From Bacillus pumilus (GTDB lineage Bacteria; Bacillota; Bacilli; Bacillales; Bacillaceae), in contig MKZN01000001.1 in the NCBI GenBank assembly GCA_001938995.1, positions 1 to 64,000 on the forward strand: a stretch of 64,000 bases of DNA. Reading direction: 5' to 3'. The first letter of the stretch is position 1. Each line of letters opens with the position of its first letter. Below, piece after piece: positions 8,538 through 16,696 of this stretch. The translations under genes were made by a program, and so were the position numbers. The notes beneath the pieces are model-generated. The model was not told the origin of the DNA and did no database searches. It worked only from the letters and a program-made list of their open reading frames with translations.

Positions 8538-10052
8538 TTAATATGCAAGCAGTTGTGAAAGGTAGCCCGATTGGTTGTTCAGCTTTTGAATCGCACTATC
8601 CATGGCATTAAACTTCGTGTAGTAACGAGCTTCAATTAACTTTAAGCGGTCTTGAAAAGTATCCATTCGTTTCCCCAATGAATCGAGGTTCTTACCAAGT
8701 CCATATTCGTTTGATTCCATCGTGGTGCTACCAGCTTTCGTTTGAATACTCTTTGTGAGATCCGACAAGGAATTCCTAACACGATGAAGAATCCCTTGCT
8801 CATTATATTGTTGCTGCGCTTTGGCTGGATCTTTTGAATCAACGTTTCGAGAACCCGAGATAAATATTTGCATAATCTTTTGAGGATCTTCTGCAATTGC
8901 ATCTCTTAGTTTTTTCTCGTTAATTTCAAGCTTACCGCCCTCTTTATACTTGGATGATGTCGTAATACCAATTTGGGTCATGTGAATTTTATTTCCATCA
9001 CCAGTCGTAATATCCGCATAAAAGTCACTTCTTAATTTTGCTGTTCCCGATCTCAAAATCGCATCACTTCGCAACAAACCAGTCTTGGCAGCTGTTTCCC
9101 ACAGTTCTACTTCCTTGTCTGACATGGCTTTTTTCTCATCAGCTGTTAATGGTTGATAGTTCCGGTTTTTCTTTTCAGTGACTTTCCCATTAACTTGCTC
9201 AACGAGTTCGTTGTATTTATCCACAAATTGCTTGATTTTGTCAAAGATCTCATCGACATTTGTTGAAACATTCAAGCTTACAGGCTTATCAGTCGTTGCT
9301 TTTAGCTCATACGTGATACCAGCCTGTGTAAATGTATTGTTGTTATTCTCCATTTTCAAGCCGTTAATCTCGTATTGCGCCTTCTGTCCCTGCGTAGTCG
9401 CAACAAGCTTGTTATCTCCATCTACTTGGAATCCTAATTGTGTGAGGAAAGAAGCAGCGTTACCATCAGTTGCTTTTATATTCACACCGTCACCGGTTGT
9501 TCTTGAAGTAAGTGCAATGGTCTCTACATAGTTCGTCCCATCAAAGATTTGACCTTTATAAGCCGTCACACCTAGTTGAGAGCTATTCAGTCTATTCACA
9601 ATATCATCAATTGTATCTGTATCAGAAGTTTTGATTGTCACCGTTTTTGGTGTGGCTGAATCTGGTGTCGTCACCTCAAACGTAAATGACCCGTTTGTTG
9701 CAGTAAATCCAGTTGTTCCAGAAGATTTGAAAACAGAAGCTGTCGCAATCTGAGTGACATTAATCATGCCTGACGTCGCATTTGTTGATCCTGTCGCTGT
9801 TACAGCCGATTCATTGGAGCTTGTCACTTTTTTTGAGCCATAAGTACTTGGAAGATGTAAATTTAAACCGGTAATCAAATCTTCTAATTCTTTAACTTTT
9901 GAATTAACCTCGCGATAACTGTCTCTTTGCCATTCGATTGTTTGTTTTTGACGTGCCATTTTATCAAGCGGTGCTTGTTCAGTTTTCATCAATTTTGATA
10001 CTACTTCATCAATATCAAATATGTTTGAAAATCCAGTAATTCGATTCACCAT
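8538..10052 (-). CDS. fliD: Flagellar filament cap protein FliD
   Basis: Forms the cap at the growing filament tip and guides flagellin folding. The 504-residue protein opens MVNRITGFSNIFDIDEVVSKLMKTEQAPLDKMARQ, the conserved N-terminal coiled segment. It has the variable surface domains in the middle and a C-terminal coiled coil (about 440-500, LGKRMDTFQDRLKLIEARYYTKFNAMDSAIQKLNNQSGYL). It lies after flaG by 19 bases and before fliS, presumably read from the sigma-D promoter ahead of flaG. Confidence 0.97.
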   Translation of the reverse strand: MVNRITGFSNIFDIDEVVSKLMKTEQAPLDKMARQKQTIEWQRDSYREVNSKVKELEDLITGLNLHLPSTYGSKKVTSSNESAVTATGSTNATSGMINVTQIATASVFKSSGTTGFTATNGSFTFEVTTPDSATPKTVTIKTSDTDTIDDIVNRLNSSQLGVTAYKGQIFDGTNYVETIALTSRTTGDGVNIKATDGNAASFLTQLGFQVDGDNKLVATTQGQKAQYEINGLKMENNNNTFTQAGITYELKATTDKPVSLNVSTNVDEIFDKIKQFVDKYNELVEQVNGKVTEKKNRNYQPLTADEKKAMSDKEVELWETAAKTGLLRSDAILRSGTAKLRSDFYADITTGDGNKIHMTQIGITTSSKYKEGGKLEINEKKLRDAIAEDPQKIMQIFISGSRNVDSKDPAKAQQQYNEQGILHRVRNSLSDLTKSIQTKAGSTTMESNEYGLGKNLDSLGKRMDTFQDRLKLIEARYYTKFNAMDSAIQKLNNQSGYLSQLLAY

Positions 10053-10071
10053 GATTATGTTCTCCCTTCAT

Positions 10072-10413
10072 TTACATTCTTTTATCTACAAATAATCCAA
10101 CAATTTCTGTCATTGCTGCATAGAAATCCAGCCATTCCTTAGAAGGAATCTCTCTAATGACCTCATCTGTTTGGTCATCTACGACTTTGACATAATATTC
10201 ATTGAGCTTTTCATGTAATTCAAATTGAAGATGAAATTGGGTCGGTTCAATGAGCTGGTTGGCTCCTTGAATTGTTTTTTCTATCTGTTCCTTTGAAACT
10301 ACCTTGCCACTTGCTTGTAAATCTGCGTTTACATTGTCTTTTTGATTATTAGAAACACGGGTTTGATATGCATCGATCAACGGCTCTAGCTGTGTCAACT
10401 TACCAACAGACAT
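10072..10413 (-). CDS. flaG: Flagellar protein FlaG (YvyC)
   Basis: A 113-residue FlaG-family protein, associated with filament length control. The family signature is the second half: LQFELHEKLNEYYVKVVDDQTDEVIREIPSKEWLDFYAAM (about residues 62-102). First gene of the flaG-fliD-fliS-fliT unit with its own sigma-D promoter. In B. subtilis its upstream neighbour is hag; here it is csrA. Confidence 0.93.
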   Translation of the reverse strand: MSVGKLTQLEPLIDAYQTRVSNNQKDNVNADLQASGKVVSKEQIEKTIQGANQLIEPTQFHLQFELHEKLNEYYVKVVDDQTDEVIREIPSKEWLDFYAAMTEIVGLFVDKRM

Positions 10414-10447
10414 AGTTATTCAGCTCCTGTGCTTTAATCTATCTATT

Positions 10448-10473
10448 ATATCGGCTTTGAATTTTCAAATTAA
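10448..10473 (-). promoter_or_regulatory. Sigma-D promoter of flaG-fliDST
   Basis: Minus strand -10 GCCGATAT (10455-10448) is a perfect match to the flagellar sigma-D -10. The -35 is weak: TTAA (10473-10470) at a 14-base spacer against consensus TAAA. The start of transcription would fall about 30 bases before the flaG ATG. Confidence 0.78.
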
Positions 10474-10571
10474 ATATAGATACATCGATTTGTTAAAGTT
10501 TCATTCTAAATGATGAACATTCTGATACAAACGTTTTCATACGGGAAAGGAGTCGTGAATCAGATAAAAAA

Positions 10572-10594
10572 ATCCTCACTTTTTTTGTGAGGAT
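10572..10594 (-). terminator. csrA terminator overlapping its stop codon
   Basis: Minus strand ATCCTCAC and GTGAGGAT flank a 7-base A loop and are followed by TTTTTT. The csrA TGA (10576-10578) lies inside the distal arm, so the last codons of csrA form part of the hairpin. Confidence 0.85.
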
Positions 10595-10800
10595 AATTGA
10601 GAAAGAAGATCCACGGACAAACTTGCAGCACGATTATTCTCTTCTTGAATAGAAAGATATATCTCCTTCCGGTGAATATCAATGTGCTTCGGAGCATCAA
10701 TTCCGATTTTCACTTGGTCACCTTCGATCGAAATAATCTTGATTTCAATATCATCGCCTATTTGAATCGACTGATTTAATTTACGAGATAGGACTAGCAT
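10576..10800 (-). CDS. csrA: Carbon storage regulator CsrA
   Basis: RNA-binding translational repressor; in B. subtilis it blocks translation of flagellin mRNA and is held inactive by FliW. The 74 residues begin [22 protein letters not shown], the canonical CsrA strand with the RNA-contact LSRK. The start lies 7 bases inside the fliW coding end, so the partner genes are translationally coupled. The expected target gene hag is not next door. Confidence 0.97.
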   Translation of the reverse strand: MLVLSRKLNQSIQIGDDIEIKIISIEGDQVKIGIDAPKHIDIHRKEIYLSIQEENNRAASLSVDLLSQLSSQKK

Positions 10801-11228
10801 GATGAGGTCACCTCTAACAAGTGTTTTGTATGATAAGCTGAATCATGCAAAATCACTTGTTTGGCGTTCATGTTTTTCCGGTTCACCACAATAGGAGCTC
10901 TTAAATTGGCTGTCGTTTTTTCAATTGTAGTCTCCATCGTTAAAATCACCATGACTTCAACATCATTTGCATCTTCAACACCAAGAATGTCCACAACCGC
11001 CTCTTCCAAATCAAATTCATATTGATTGAAGAATAAAAATGGACTACTGACGATGAATCCTAGTTCGGCATTTTTTAATGATTGAAGGACTAAAAATGGT
11101 GATTCTTCTGATAAAGGCAAAATAACAAATTGTTTTTGATCCAGAAATCCTGGTATTCCATTAGCGAAGGTGATGATTTGCTCCTCTTTGATTGTCACTT
11201 CACCATGATATTTCGTTTGAATGATCAT
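10794..11228 (-). CDS. fliW: Flagellar assembly factor FliW
   Basis: Binds flagellin or CsrA in the partner-switching loop that couples flagellin synthesis to export. At 144 residues it is of normal length, with the family core [21 protein letters not shown] and [16 protein letters not shown]. It overlaps csrA by 7 bases and follows yviE. Confidence 0.96.
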   Translation of the reverse strand: MIIQTKYHGEVTIKEEQIITFANGIPGFLDQKQFVILPLSEESPFLVLQSLKNAELGFIVSSPFLFFNQYEFDLEEAVVDILGVEDANDVEVMVILTMETTIEKTTANLRAPIVVNRKNMNAKQVILHDSAYHTKHLLEVTSSC

Positions 11229-11255
11229 AATTCACGACCTTTTTCATTTTCTTAT

Positions 11256-11834
11256 TTATACCTTATCACCATTTTGACCGGTTTCGTCAACTTCTATCTT
11301 CAAATCAGGGTATTGTAACATGTCAATATTTACTTTACCTGGCAGATAGTTAACGATTGGTTTATGCGGTGTTGCTTCGATCACTGCTTTTTGCGGCTCA
11401 ACATCAATTTTCACTTCAGATGGCTGATAGTGAATTTTGACACTAAAGAATGAAGGTATCACACCGATCGTGAATTGTTTTGCAGGAGGACTTCCATTGA
11501 TTTTGGCAAATTGAGCAATCGCGTTGCCCCCATCCTCAATTTTAATGAGTTGGCTTCCTTCTTCCGCTCTTCTCCCCATTCCTTCTCCAATGGCTCGTTT
11601 CCCCTCCGCTGCCCATTCCTCGGAACGCCTAAAGATAGACTTGATGTCCATATCTGCAAATGCTTCTGTTTGATCAATGGTTAATGTCGAAGGGGTTGTT
11701 GTCATATTCATTACAGCTCTTGGCTGCTGAATCTCAAGATCAGCTCTTGGCTGTTCTACTTCTTGTCTAGATGGGATTGTCGACATTTGCAGCTTTGCAT
11801 AGGTTTGTTGCATTAACAATCTAGGGATTTGCAT
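11256..11834 (-). CDS. yviE: DUF6470 family protein YviE
   Basis: Unknown function, conserved in the Bacillus flgM-flgKL operon. The start MQIPRLLMQQTYAKLQ at 11834 follows GGAGGTGA; the frame extends 11 codons further upstream into a terminator hairpin and is not used. It has 192 residues with repeated short beta-like units (RADLEIQQPRAVMNM, KIHYQPSEVKIDVEPQ, NYLPGKVNIDML), no signal peptide and no membrane segment. Confidence 0.88.
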   Translation of the reverse strand: MQIPRLLMQQTYAKLQMSTIPSRQEVEQPRADLEIQQPRAVMNMTTTPSTLTIDQTEAFADMDIKSIFRRSEEWAAEGKRAIGEGMGRRAEEGSQLIKIEDGGNAIAQFAKINGSPPAKQFTIGVIPSFFSVKIHYQPSEVKIDVEPQKAVIEATPHKPIVNYLPGKVNIDMLQYPDLKIEVDETGQNGDKV

Positions 11835-11854
11835 ATGTTCACCTCCATGATGCA

Positions 11855-11879
11855 AAAAAGCACCCAAAGGATGCTTTTT
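11855..11879 (-). terminator. Hairpin after flgL
   Basis: Minus strand AAAAAGCA ... TGCTTTTTT with an inner CC/GG pair lies between the flgL stop and the yviE ribosome site. It probably reduces read-through into yviE-fliW-csrA. Confidence 0.7.
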
Positions 11880-11880
11880 A

Positions 11881-12792
11881 TTATCTTAAGAAATCGACAA
11901 GTGACGGTTGAATCACTTTTGCTGTCGTTGCTAAAGCAGCTCTATTTACAACCTCTTGTTGAAGTAGCTCAATAATTGCTTTTTCGCTTTCAACATCTTC
12001 ATTATCTGACTTCGCATTTTTGATTACTTGATACTGTGAAGTTAATCGACTGCTAACTAAGTCAATACGATTCGATCTAGCACCAAGATCTGAACGTTCT
12101 GCACTCATCGTTTCTTTGAATTGGTCGATATCACCAAGTGCCTCATCTGAATTTGGAAATACTCCATTTTTCAATGAGTTTTCTAAGTCCGTCAGCATTT
12201 CAATGACATTTTGGGCATTAGCGGACTGGCCCCCAAATGCTGAAAGTGGATTGGAGTTTACATTCAAAGTAATACCGTCTGAAATGTTCGATTTGACTTC
12301 ATGTGCATTCGTATAATTTTCAAAGTTGAATGTATACGTACCATCTGCATTTTCTACCACAGGTTTTACATTTGTATTAGTTCCATTAAATACAAACTTA
12401 CCTAACATCTGAGTGTTCATTGCATCAATGATTTGATTCTTCATCTGACCAATTTCCACTCCGATGGCCGCTAAATCTTCAGGCTGTTTTGTTCCATTAG
12501 CCGCATCAAGTACTTTATCTCGTACATTTGACATAATATCAATGATTTCAGTGACACTCGTTTCAGATGTATCAATCCAGTTTCGAGCCTCATTTAAATT
12601 ATTCTGATATTGTTCATTTCGGAAAAGTGCCGTACTATATTGGAGACTTTTCACTGCCGCAACAGGGTCATCAGAAGTCTTTGTGAAACGTTTTCCCGTT
12701 TGTGCTTGTTCATTAATTTTAGAAAGTCGTTCATAACTTTTACTAATATTGCGAAGTGAGTTTTGGGAAATCATACTTTGTGTGACTCGCAT
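11881..12792 (-). CDS. flgL: Flagellar hook-filament junction protein FlgL
   Basis: Hook-associated protein 3, which joins the hook to the filament. It has 303 residues with the flagellin-like N-terminal helix MRVTQSMISQNSLRNISKSYERL and the C-terminal helix KAIIELLQQEVVNRAALATTAKVIQPSLVDFLR; the centre is variable. It begins 10 bases after flgK in the flgM-flgN-flgK-flgL run. Confidence 0.97.
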   Translation of the reverse strand: MRVTQSMISQNSLRNISKSYERLSKINEQAQTGKRFTKTSDDPVAAVKSLQYSTALFRNEQYQNNLNEARNWIDTSETSVTEIIDIMSNVRDKVLDAANGTKQPEDLAAIGVEIGQMKNQIIDAMNTQMLGKFVFNGTNTNVKPVVENADGTYTFNFENYTNAHEVKSNISDGITLNVNSNPLSAFGGQSANAQNVIEMLTDLENSLKNGVFPNSDEALGDIDQFKETMSAERSDLGARSNRIDLVSSRLTSQYQVIKNAKSDNEDVESEKAIIELLQQEVVNRAALATTAKVIQPSLVDFLR

Positions 12793-12801
12793 CAGTTATT
12801 C

Positions 12802-14322
12802 CTACCTTCCTACGACACCCATGCCGTTAATTAATTTATCCAATACTTCATCTTGTAATGTCACAATTCTTGCCGCAGCATTATATGCGTGCTGAAATTG
12901 AATCATATTCGTCATTTCTTCATCGAGCGAAACAGCACTAGTGGACATTCTGCGTTCATTGGATGAGTTAACAAGTGCAGCTGAACTACTTTCCAGCGTC
13001 GCATTCTTTTTCCCTTGTATGCCCATTTCAGCAATCACATTTTGATAATAATCCTGAATCGTCGTAGTACTACTACCAATTTGTAATTTTAAGTCTTGAA
13101 TACTTGCTAATTGCGTCGCATTCGAGCCGTCGCCTTTTGTTTGATTGAGAGAAGCAGCGACATTATCTGTTGAGGCTAAAATGGTATCACTCACCTTGAT
13201 GCGAGCTGCCAACCCTTTATTCAAATCATTGTTATTCTCGATATCAAAAAAGTCTTGTCCGCTTGCCCCAGTCAATGTATACCCTTGCTTGTGCACTTCA
13301 TTAAATTTATCCATAAATATTTGTGCTACTTCATCTAACTCATCTAGCATTTCTGGATACAATCCTTTTTCTTGTCCATTTGACATGTAACCATAAGCCT
13401 CAACAAGTGCTTTTACTTTTCCATTCACTTGCAATTGATCTGCTGCAATGGTTGTTGTTCCAAATTGCAGAGTATTTACAAGACCTGTCGCATTATCATA
13501 TGAGACCTGTAACTCCGACTTATCGTTTGTAATGCCATTCAGGATTGTTGCAACAGATTGGCCATTCGCACCGATAATGTCGATGTTCACAGTACCCTCA
13601 GAAATTTTAAGTGCATTTCCACCAGATGGGTTGTAGCTCACCTTTATATCAACTAGTGAAGATAATTGATCTATCAATGCGTCACGTGTATCGTAAAGAT
13701 CATTTGGCAAGTATCCATTTGGTTCTACCGTTGCAATCTGTTTGTTCACTTCATCAATTTGCGATAAAATTGTATTCACATTTTTCGCTGTTGATTCTAG
13801 TTCTGTTTTCAAGTTCTTTTGGATCGTTGTTAAAGATGAATTAAGCAGGCGAAATTGGTCTACTAACGCTTGTGCACTCGTTTTGACAACCGTACGTGCA
13901 GATGCGGTATCTGCATTTTTAGATTCAGAAAGAACCTGTAATGATTTCCATAGGTTATCGAACGCTCTGTTTAAACCTTCGTCTGTTAAATCATTCATAA
14001 CACCTTCCATTTGTGAAAGAGCATCAGACTTCGTTGCATAATAAGACATATTGTTATGATGATCTCTGTACTGAAGATCTAGAAAACTGTCTCTAATTCT
14101 TTCAACGGTCCCAACTTGAACACCTGTCCCCATTTGGCCGTACGTCTTGCCATCATAAACAGAAATCACTGGATATGGATTATCTGCTTTAAATGTAACT
14201 CTCTGTCTTGAATAGCCTTCCGTATTTGCATTGGACACGTTGTTTGATGTGACATAAAGCCCCGCACGCTGGGCTGTAATCCCTCTTTTTGCCGTTTCTA
14301 GTCCCATGAATGTAGAACCCAT
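12802..14322 (-). CDS. flgK: Flagellar hook-filament junction protein FlgK
   Basis: Hook-associated protein 1. It has 506 residues: N-terminal FlgK motif MGSTFMGLETAKRGITAQRAGLYVTSNNVSNANTEGYSRQ, variable middle, and C-terminal motif SLDEEMTNMIQFQHAYNAAARIVTLQDEVLDKLINGMGVVGR. It follows flgN by 15 bases; the FlgN chaperone probably serves this protein and FlgL. Confidence 0.97.
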   Translation of the reverse strand: MGSTFMGLETAKRGITAQRAGLYVTSNNVSNANTEGYSRQRVTFKADNPYPVISVYDGKTYGQMGTGVQVGTVERIRDSFLDLQYRDHHNNMSYYATKSDALSQMEGVMNDLTDEGLNRAFDNLWKSLQVLSESKNADTASARTVVKTSAQALVDQFRLLNSSLTTIQKNLKTELESTAKNVNTILSQIDEVNKQIATVEPNGYLPNDLYDTRDALIDQLSSLVDIKVSYNPSGGNALKISEGTVNIDIIGANGQSVATILNGITNDKSELQVSYDNATGLVNTLQFGTTTIAADQLQVNGKVKALVEAYGYMSNGQEKGLYPEMLDELDEVAQIFMDKFNEVHKQGYTLTGASGQDFFDIENNNDLNKGLAARIKVSDTILASTDNVAASLNQTKGDGSNATQLASIQDLKLQIGSSTTTIQDYYQNVIAEMGIQGKKNATLESSSAALVNSSNERRMSTSAVSLDEEMTNMIQFQHAYNAAARIVTLQDEVLDKLINGMGVVGR

Positions 14323-14337
14323 TGGTATCCTCCTTGA

Positions 14338-14820
14338 TTACGCCTTCGAATCAAACAAAGCCCTATGCTGTTTAGGCTTTGAACTCTCAAGACCGTTTTG
14401 TCCGTAATTCATATTTTCTTTATTAGGTTGAACGAGATCGAATGTCAGTGAAATAAATTGAAGAGACTGCTGAATAAGCTGTTTATTTAGTTCATTTACA
14501 TCTTTTAATTCCATCATGATGTCATTTAATTTCTGATATAACGAAATGAGCTCTTCTTGATCCACACCTTCAGCTTTTTCGATACATGCAGTAATTGTCG
14601 GCAGTTGATCACTTTGTAAAAATTGAACTGTTGCTTTAATCCGTTTTTCCTCTAATTGAGAAATGGCCTGAATATATTTTTGCTCAAGATTCAGAACCTC
14701 TGAAAGAGCATCAATCTCGTTAGTTTTCAGCATTTCTGTTTTATCTTTAGACAGCTTTAGAAGCTGTTCGTGTAATCCATAGAGACGATGCAGCTCTTCA
14801 ATAATTATTTTAACTGACAT
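14338..14820 (-). CDS. flgN: Flagellar export chaperone FlgN (YvyG)
   Basis: Export chaperone for FlgK and FlgL. The 160-residue protein is almost all helix (EELHRLYGLHEQLLKLSKDKTEMLKTNEIDALSEVLNLEQKY), with a family-typical disordered C-terminal tail. It follows flgM by 17 bases and precedes flgK. Confidence 0.92.
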   Translation of the reverse strand: MSVKIIIEELHRLYGLHEQLLKLSKDKTEMLKTNEIDALSEVLNLEQKYIQAISQLEEKRIKATVQFLQSDQLPTITACIEKAEGVDQEELISLYQKLNDIMMELKDVNELNKQLIQQSLQFISLTFDLVQPNKENMNYGQNGLESSKPKQHRALFDSKA

Positions 14821-14837
14821 TCACGCGACTCCTTTAA

Positions 14838-15101
14838 TTATTGTTGTTTATAGAAATTCAGCATTTTATCAGCAATGCCTTTTGTATCCACTTGGTATGT
14901 TCCAGCTTCAATACTTTTTTTAATTTGATCTATTTTATCTTGGCGTTCTTTCATTATATTTGGCACCTTTTGCATCTCGATTGCCTTTTTAGAAATTTCT
15001 ACTTTATCTGCTGTTTTTGCTTGATTTGATTGCAACGTTTGTTTCTCATATGTTTTCTTGTAAGGATTTACTGGCTGTGTTCCATATTGATTAATTTTCA
15101 C
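14838..15101 (-). CDS. flgM: Anti-sigma-D factor FlgM
   Basis: Holds sigma-D (SigD) inactive until hook completion. It has 87 residues. The GTG start at 15101 follows GAGAGG, and the sequence opens MKINQYGTQPVNPYKKTYEKQ. The C-terminal sigma-binding helices run MKERQDKIDQIKKSIEAGTYQVDTKGIADKMLNFYKQQ. It is preceded by a near-consensus sigma-D promoter, so it feeds back on its own regulator. Confidence 0.95.
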   Translation of the reverse strand: MKINQYGTQPVNPYKKTYEKQTLQSNQAKTADKVEISKKAIEMQKVPNIMKERQDKIDQIKKSIEAGTYQVDTKGIADKMLNFYKQQ

Positions 15102-15148
15102 GGGATTCCTCTCGCTTTCCGTTACAGTCTGTCTTAATTCTATCCATT

Positions 15149-15175
15149 TTATCGACCAAACTGCAACTTAGTTTA
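15149..15175 (-). promoter_or_regulatory. Sigma-D promoter of flgM
   Basis: Minus strand TAAA (15175-15172), exactly 15 bases, then GTCGATAA (15156-15149). This is close to the consensus TAAA-N15-GCCGATAT. Confidence 0.85.
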
Positions 15176-15180
15176 GGGAA

Positions 15181-15600
15181 TCAGTCGTTTTTAGGATTAA
15201 TGGCATAATAGGTGTCTTTCTTCCTAGATTCAACCTCTCTTTTTCTTGCCTCTTCCTGGTTCATTAGGCTGATTTGCGAATGAATATCTTGGTCACATTG
15301 GCTACACAGCTTGTTTTTCCTAATCGGTTCGCCGCATCTTTCACAAGGATAGTTAATATTCGGAAACTGACTAATTTGAAGTCTTTTCAACCGAATAAAT
15401 TTTAAGATTAATTCCTCATCTACTTCCGTTGCCTCAACAATTTCAGAAATGGTGGATTGTCTGTTACTTTGCTTTCTTAAAAATTTATAAACAATATCAA
15501 ATGAACGCTCTTCTTCTTCAAAGCATTTGTTACAAACCGTTTGGATGGTCGATTTTAAAAATAACTGATTACATTCTGGGCAGTTTGCCAATTGATTCAT
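15181..15600 (-). CDS. yvyF: Flagellar operon zinc-ribbon protein YvyF
   Basis: Flagellar-operon protein of unknown role, linked in B. subtilis to control of flgM. The ATG at 15600 has AAGGGG 8 bases upstream; a TTG at 15606 is also in frame. The 139 residues contain an N-terminal CPEC...CNKC pair (about 7-30), a winged-helix-like middle (TISEIVEATEVDEELILKFIRLKRL) and a second zinc ribbon CERCGEPI...LCSQC (about 86-103). It lies between comFC and flgM. Confidence 0.9.
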   Translation of the reverse strand: MNQLANCPECNQLFLKSTIQTVCNKCFEEEERSFDIVYKFLRKQSNRQSTISEIVEATEVDEELILKFIRLKRLQISQFPNINYPCERCGEPIRKNKLCSQCDQDIHSQISLMNQEEARKREVESRKKDTYYAINPKND

Positions 15601-15655
15601 AACCAAAACCCCTTATATATATTCTTTACTTATTATCGGTTGATTATCATTATTT

Positions 15656-16342
15656 TTAACTACGTATCAACGTAAAAGAGGAAACACTTTTTGCTCCTGC
15701 GCCTTTTAAGACTCTTGCCGCGTCGTATATGGTAGCGCCTGTTGTATAAATGTCATCGATTAATATGACATCTCTTTGAAGGACTGTATTTTGTTGCTTT
15801 AATTGGAATAATCCCGTTTGATCTATTCGTTCATTTTTATTTTTCTTAGACTGCTTCCTTTGATGAATTTTAATAAGTGGCTGTATCGTAGTCACACCTA
15901 TCAAAGAAGCCAGTACCTCGGACTGATTAAATCCTCTTTCCTTTAATCTTTCTTCGCTCAATGGGATCGGAATCATTTGATGTGCATCAGTGGTAAAAGA
16001 ACGCTTAAATGTTGTTTTTACATCTCGCTTGAACAACTCAGCTAAAGCGGTATCACCTCGAAATTTAAATCGAGCCAATATATCTTTCATAAAATCGTTA
16101 TACGCATAAACAGATCTATTTTTGACTAGCACTTCATTAGAACCATTTCGTTCGTTCCAGCTGATACAATCCTGACATAATTGATCACTTGCTTGTGCTC
16201 TTCCACATTTGGGACAAATAGATCCTTGAATCTTCTCTAAACGCTGCCTACATGCTAGACACACTACGTCCTGGTCTGACAGTAGGAGTGTTTTCCATGT
16301 AAATGTTGCCACGAAATGCCCCTCACAAACTGGACAGGTCAA
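15656..16342 (-). CDS. comFC: Late competence protein ComFC, phosphoribosyltransferase-like
   Basis: Required for transformation; acts with ComFA on incoming single-stranded DNA. It has 228 residues with an N-terminal zinc finger (CPVCEGHF...CLAC...CPKCGRA...CQDC, residues 3-55) and a C-terminal type-I PRTase fold with PRPP-binding VILIDDIYTTGATIYDA (about 190-207). The TTG start at 16342 overlaps the comFB stop as TTGA, indicating translational coupling. Confidence 0.95.
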   Translation of the reverse strand: MTCPVCEGHFVATFTWKTLLLSDQDVVCLACRQRLEKIQGSICPKCGRAQASDQLCQDCISWNERNGSNEVLVKNRSVYAYNDFMKDILARFKFRGDTALAELFKRDVKTTFKRSFTTDAHQMIPIPLSEERLKERGFNQSEVLASLIGVTTIQPLIKIHQRKQSKKNKNERIDQTGLFQLKQQNTVLQRDVILIDDIYTTGATIYDAARVLKGAGAKSVSSFTLIRS

Positions 16343-16632
16343 CTATTTTCCTGATTTAGCGGTTGACGTATAGCGCATCTTGGATGAGCTGTTACCTTAG
16401 ATGCAGCTTCTGTAAGAATGACCAGCATAGCAGTGTTCTTTTGTTTATCCACCATCTCCGACTTACTGTATGATATTTTCTCAATGTCTGTTATATATTG
16501 TGGTTTCACTTGATTGAGTGAAATAGCTAAAACATCTTCTATACACTTTTCACAATGACAAATCATGCTTAAATGGTTGAGATATTGATAAAGTATTTCT
16601 TTTAGTAGAATTTCTTTTGCATTAAGTAGCAA
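16339..16632 (-). CDS. comFB: Late competence protein ComFB
   Basis: Small competence-operon protein of the ComFB family, related to cyclic-di-nucleotide-binding proteins; not essential for transformation in B. subtilis. I place the start at the TTG at 16632 (reading MLLNAKEILLKEILYQYL), which has GGAAGGGG upstream and gives 97 residues, matching the usual size of about 98. The open frame continues 21 codons upstream without support. CHCEKCIEDVLAISLNQVKPQY (about 28-49) is the family core. Confidence 0.88.
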   Translation of the reverse strand: MLLNAKEILLKEILYQYLNHLSMICHCEKCIEDVLAISLNQVKPQYITDIEKISYSKSEMVDKQKNTAMLVILTEAASKVTAHPRCAIRQPLNQENS

Positions 16633-16696
16633 TTTCTGCTTCCCCTTCCATTTGTGTATTGTGAATATAATGTACCATGATTTAGGTAAACCCACA

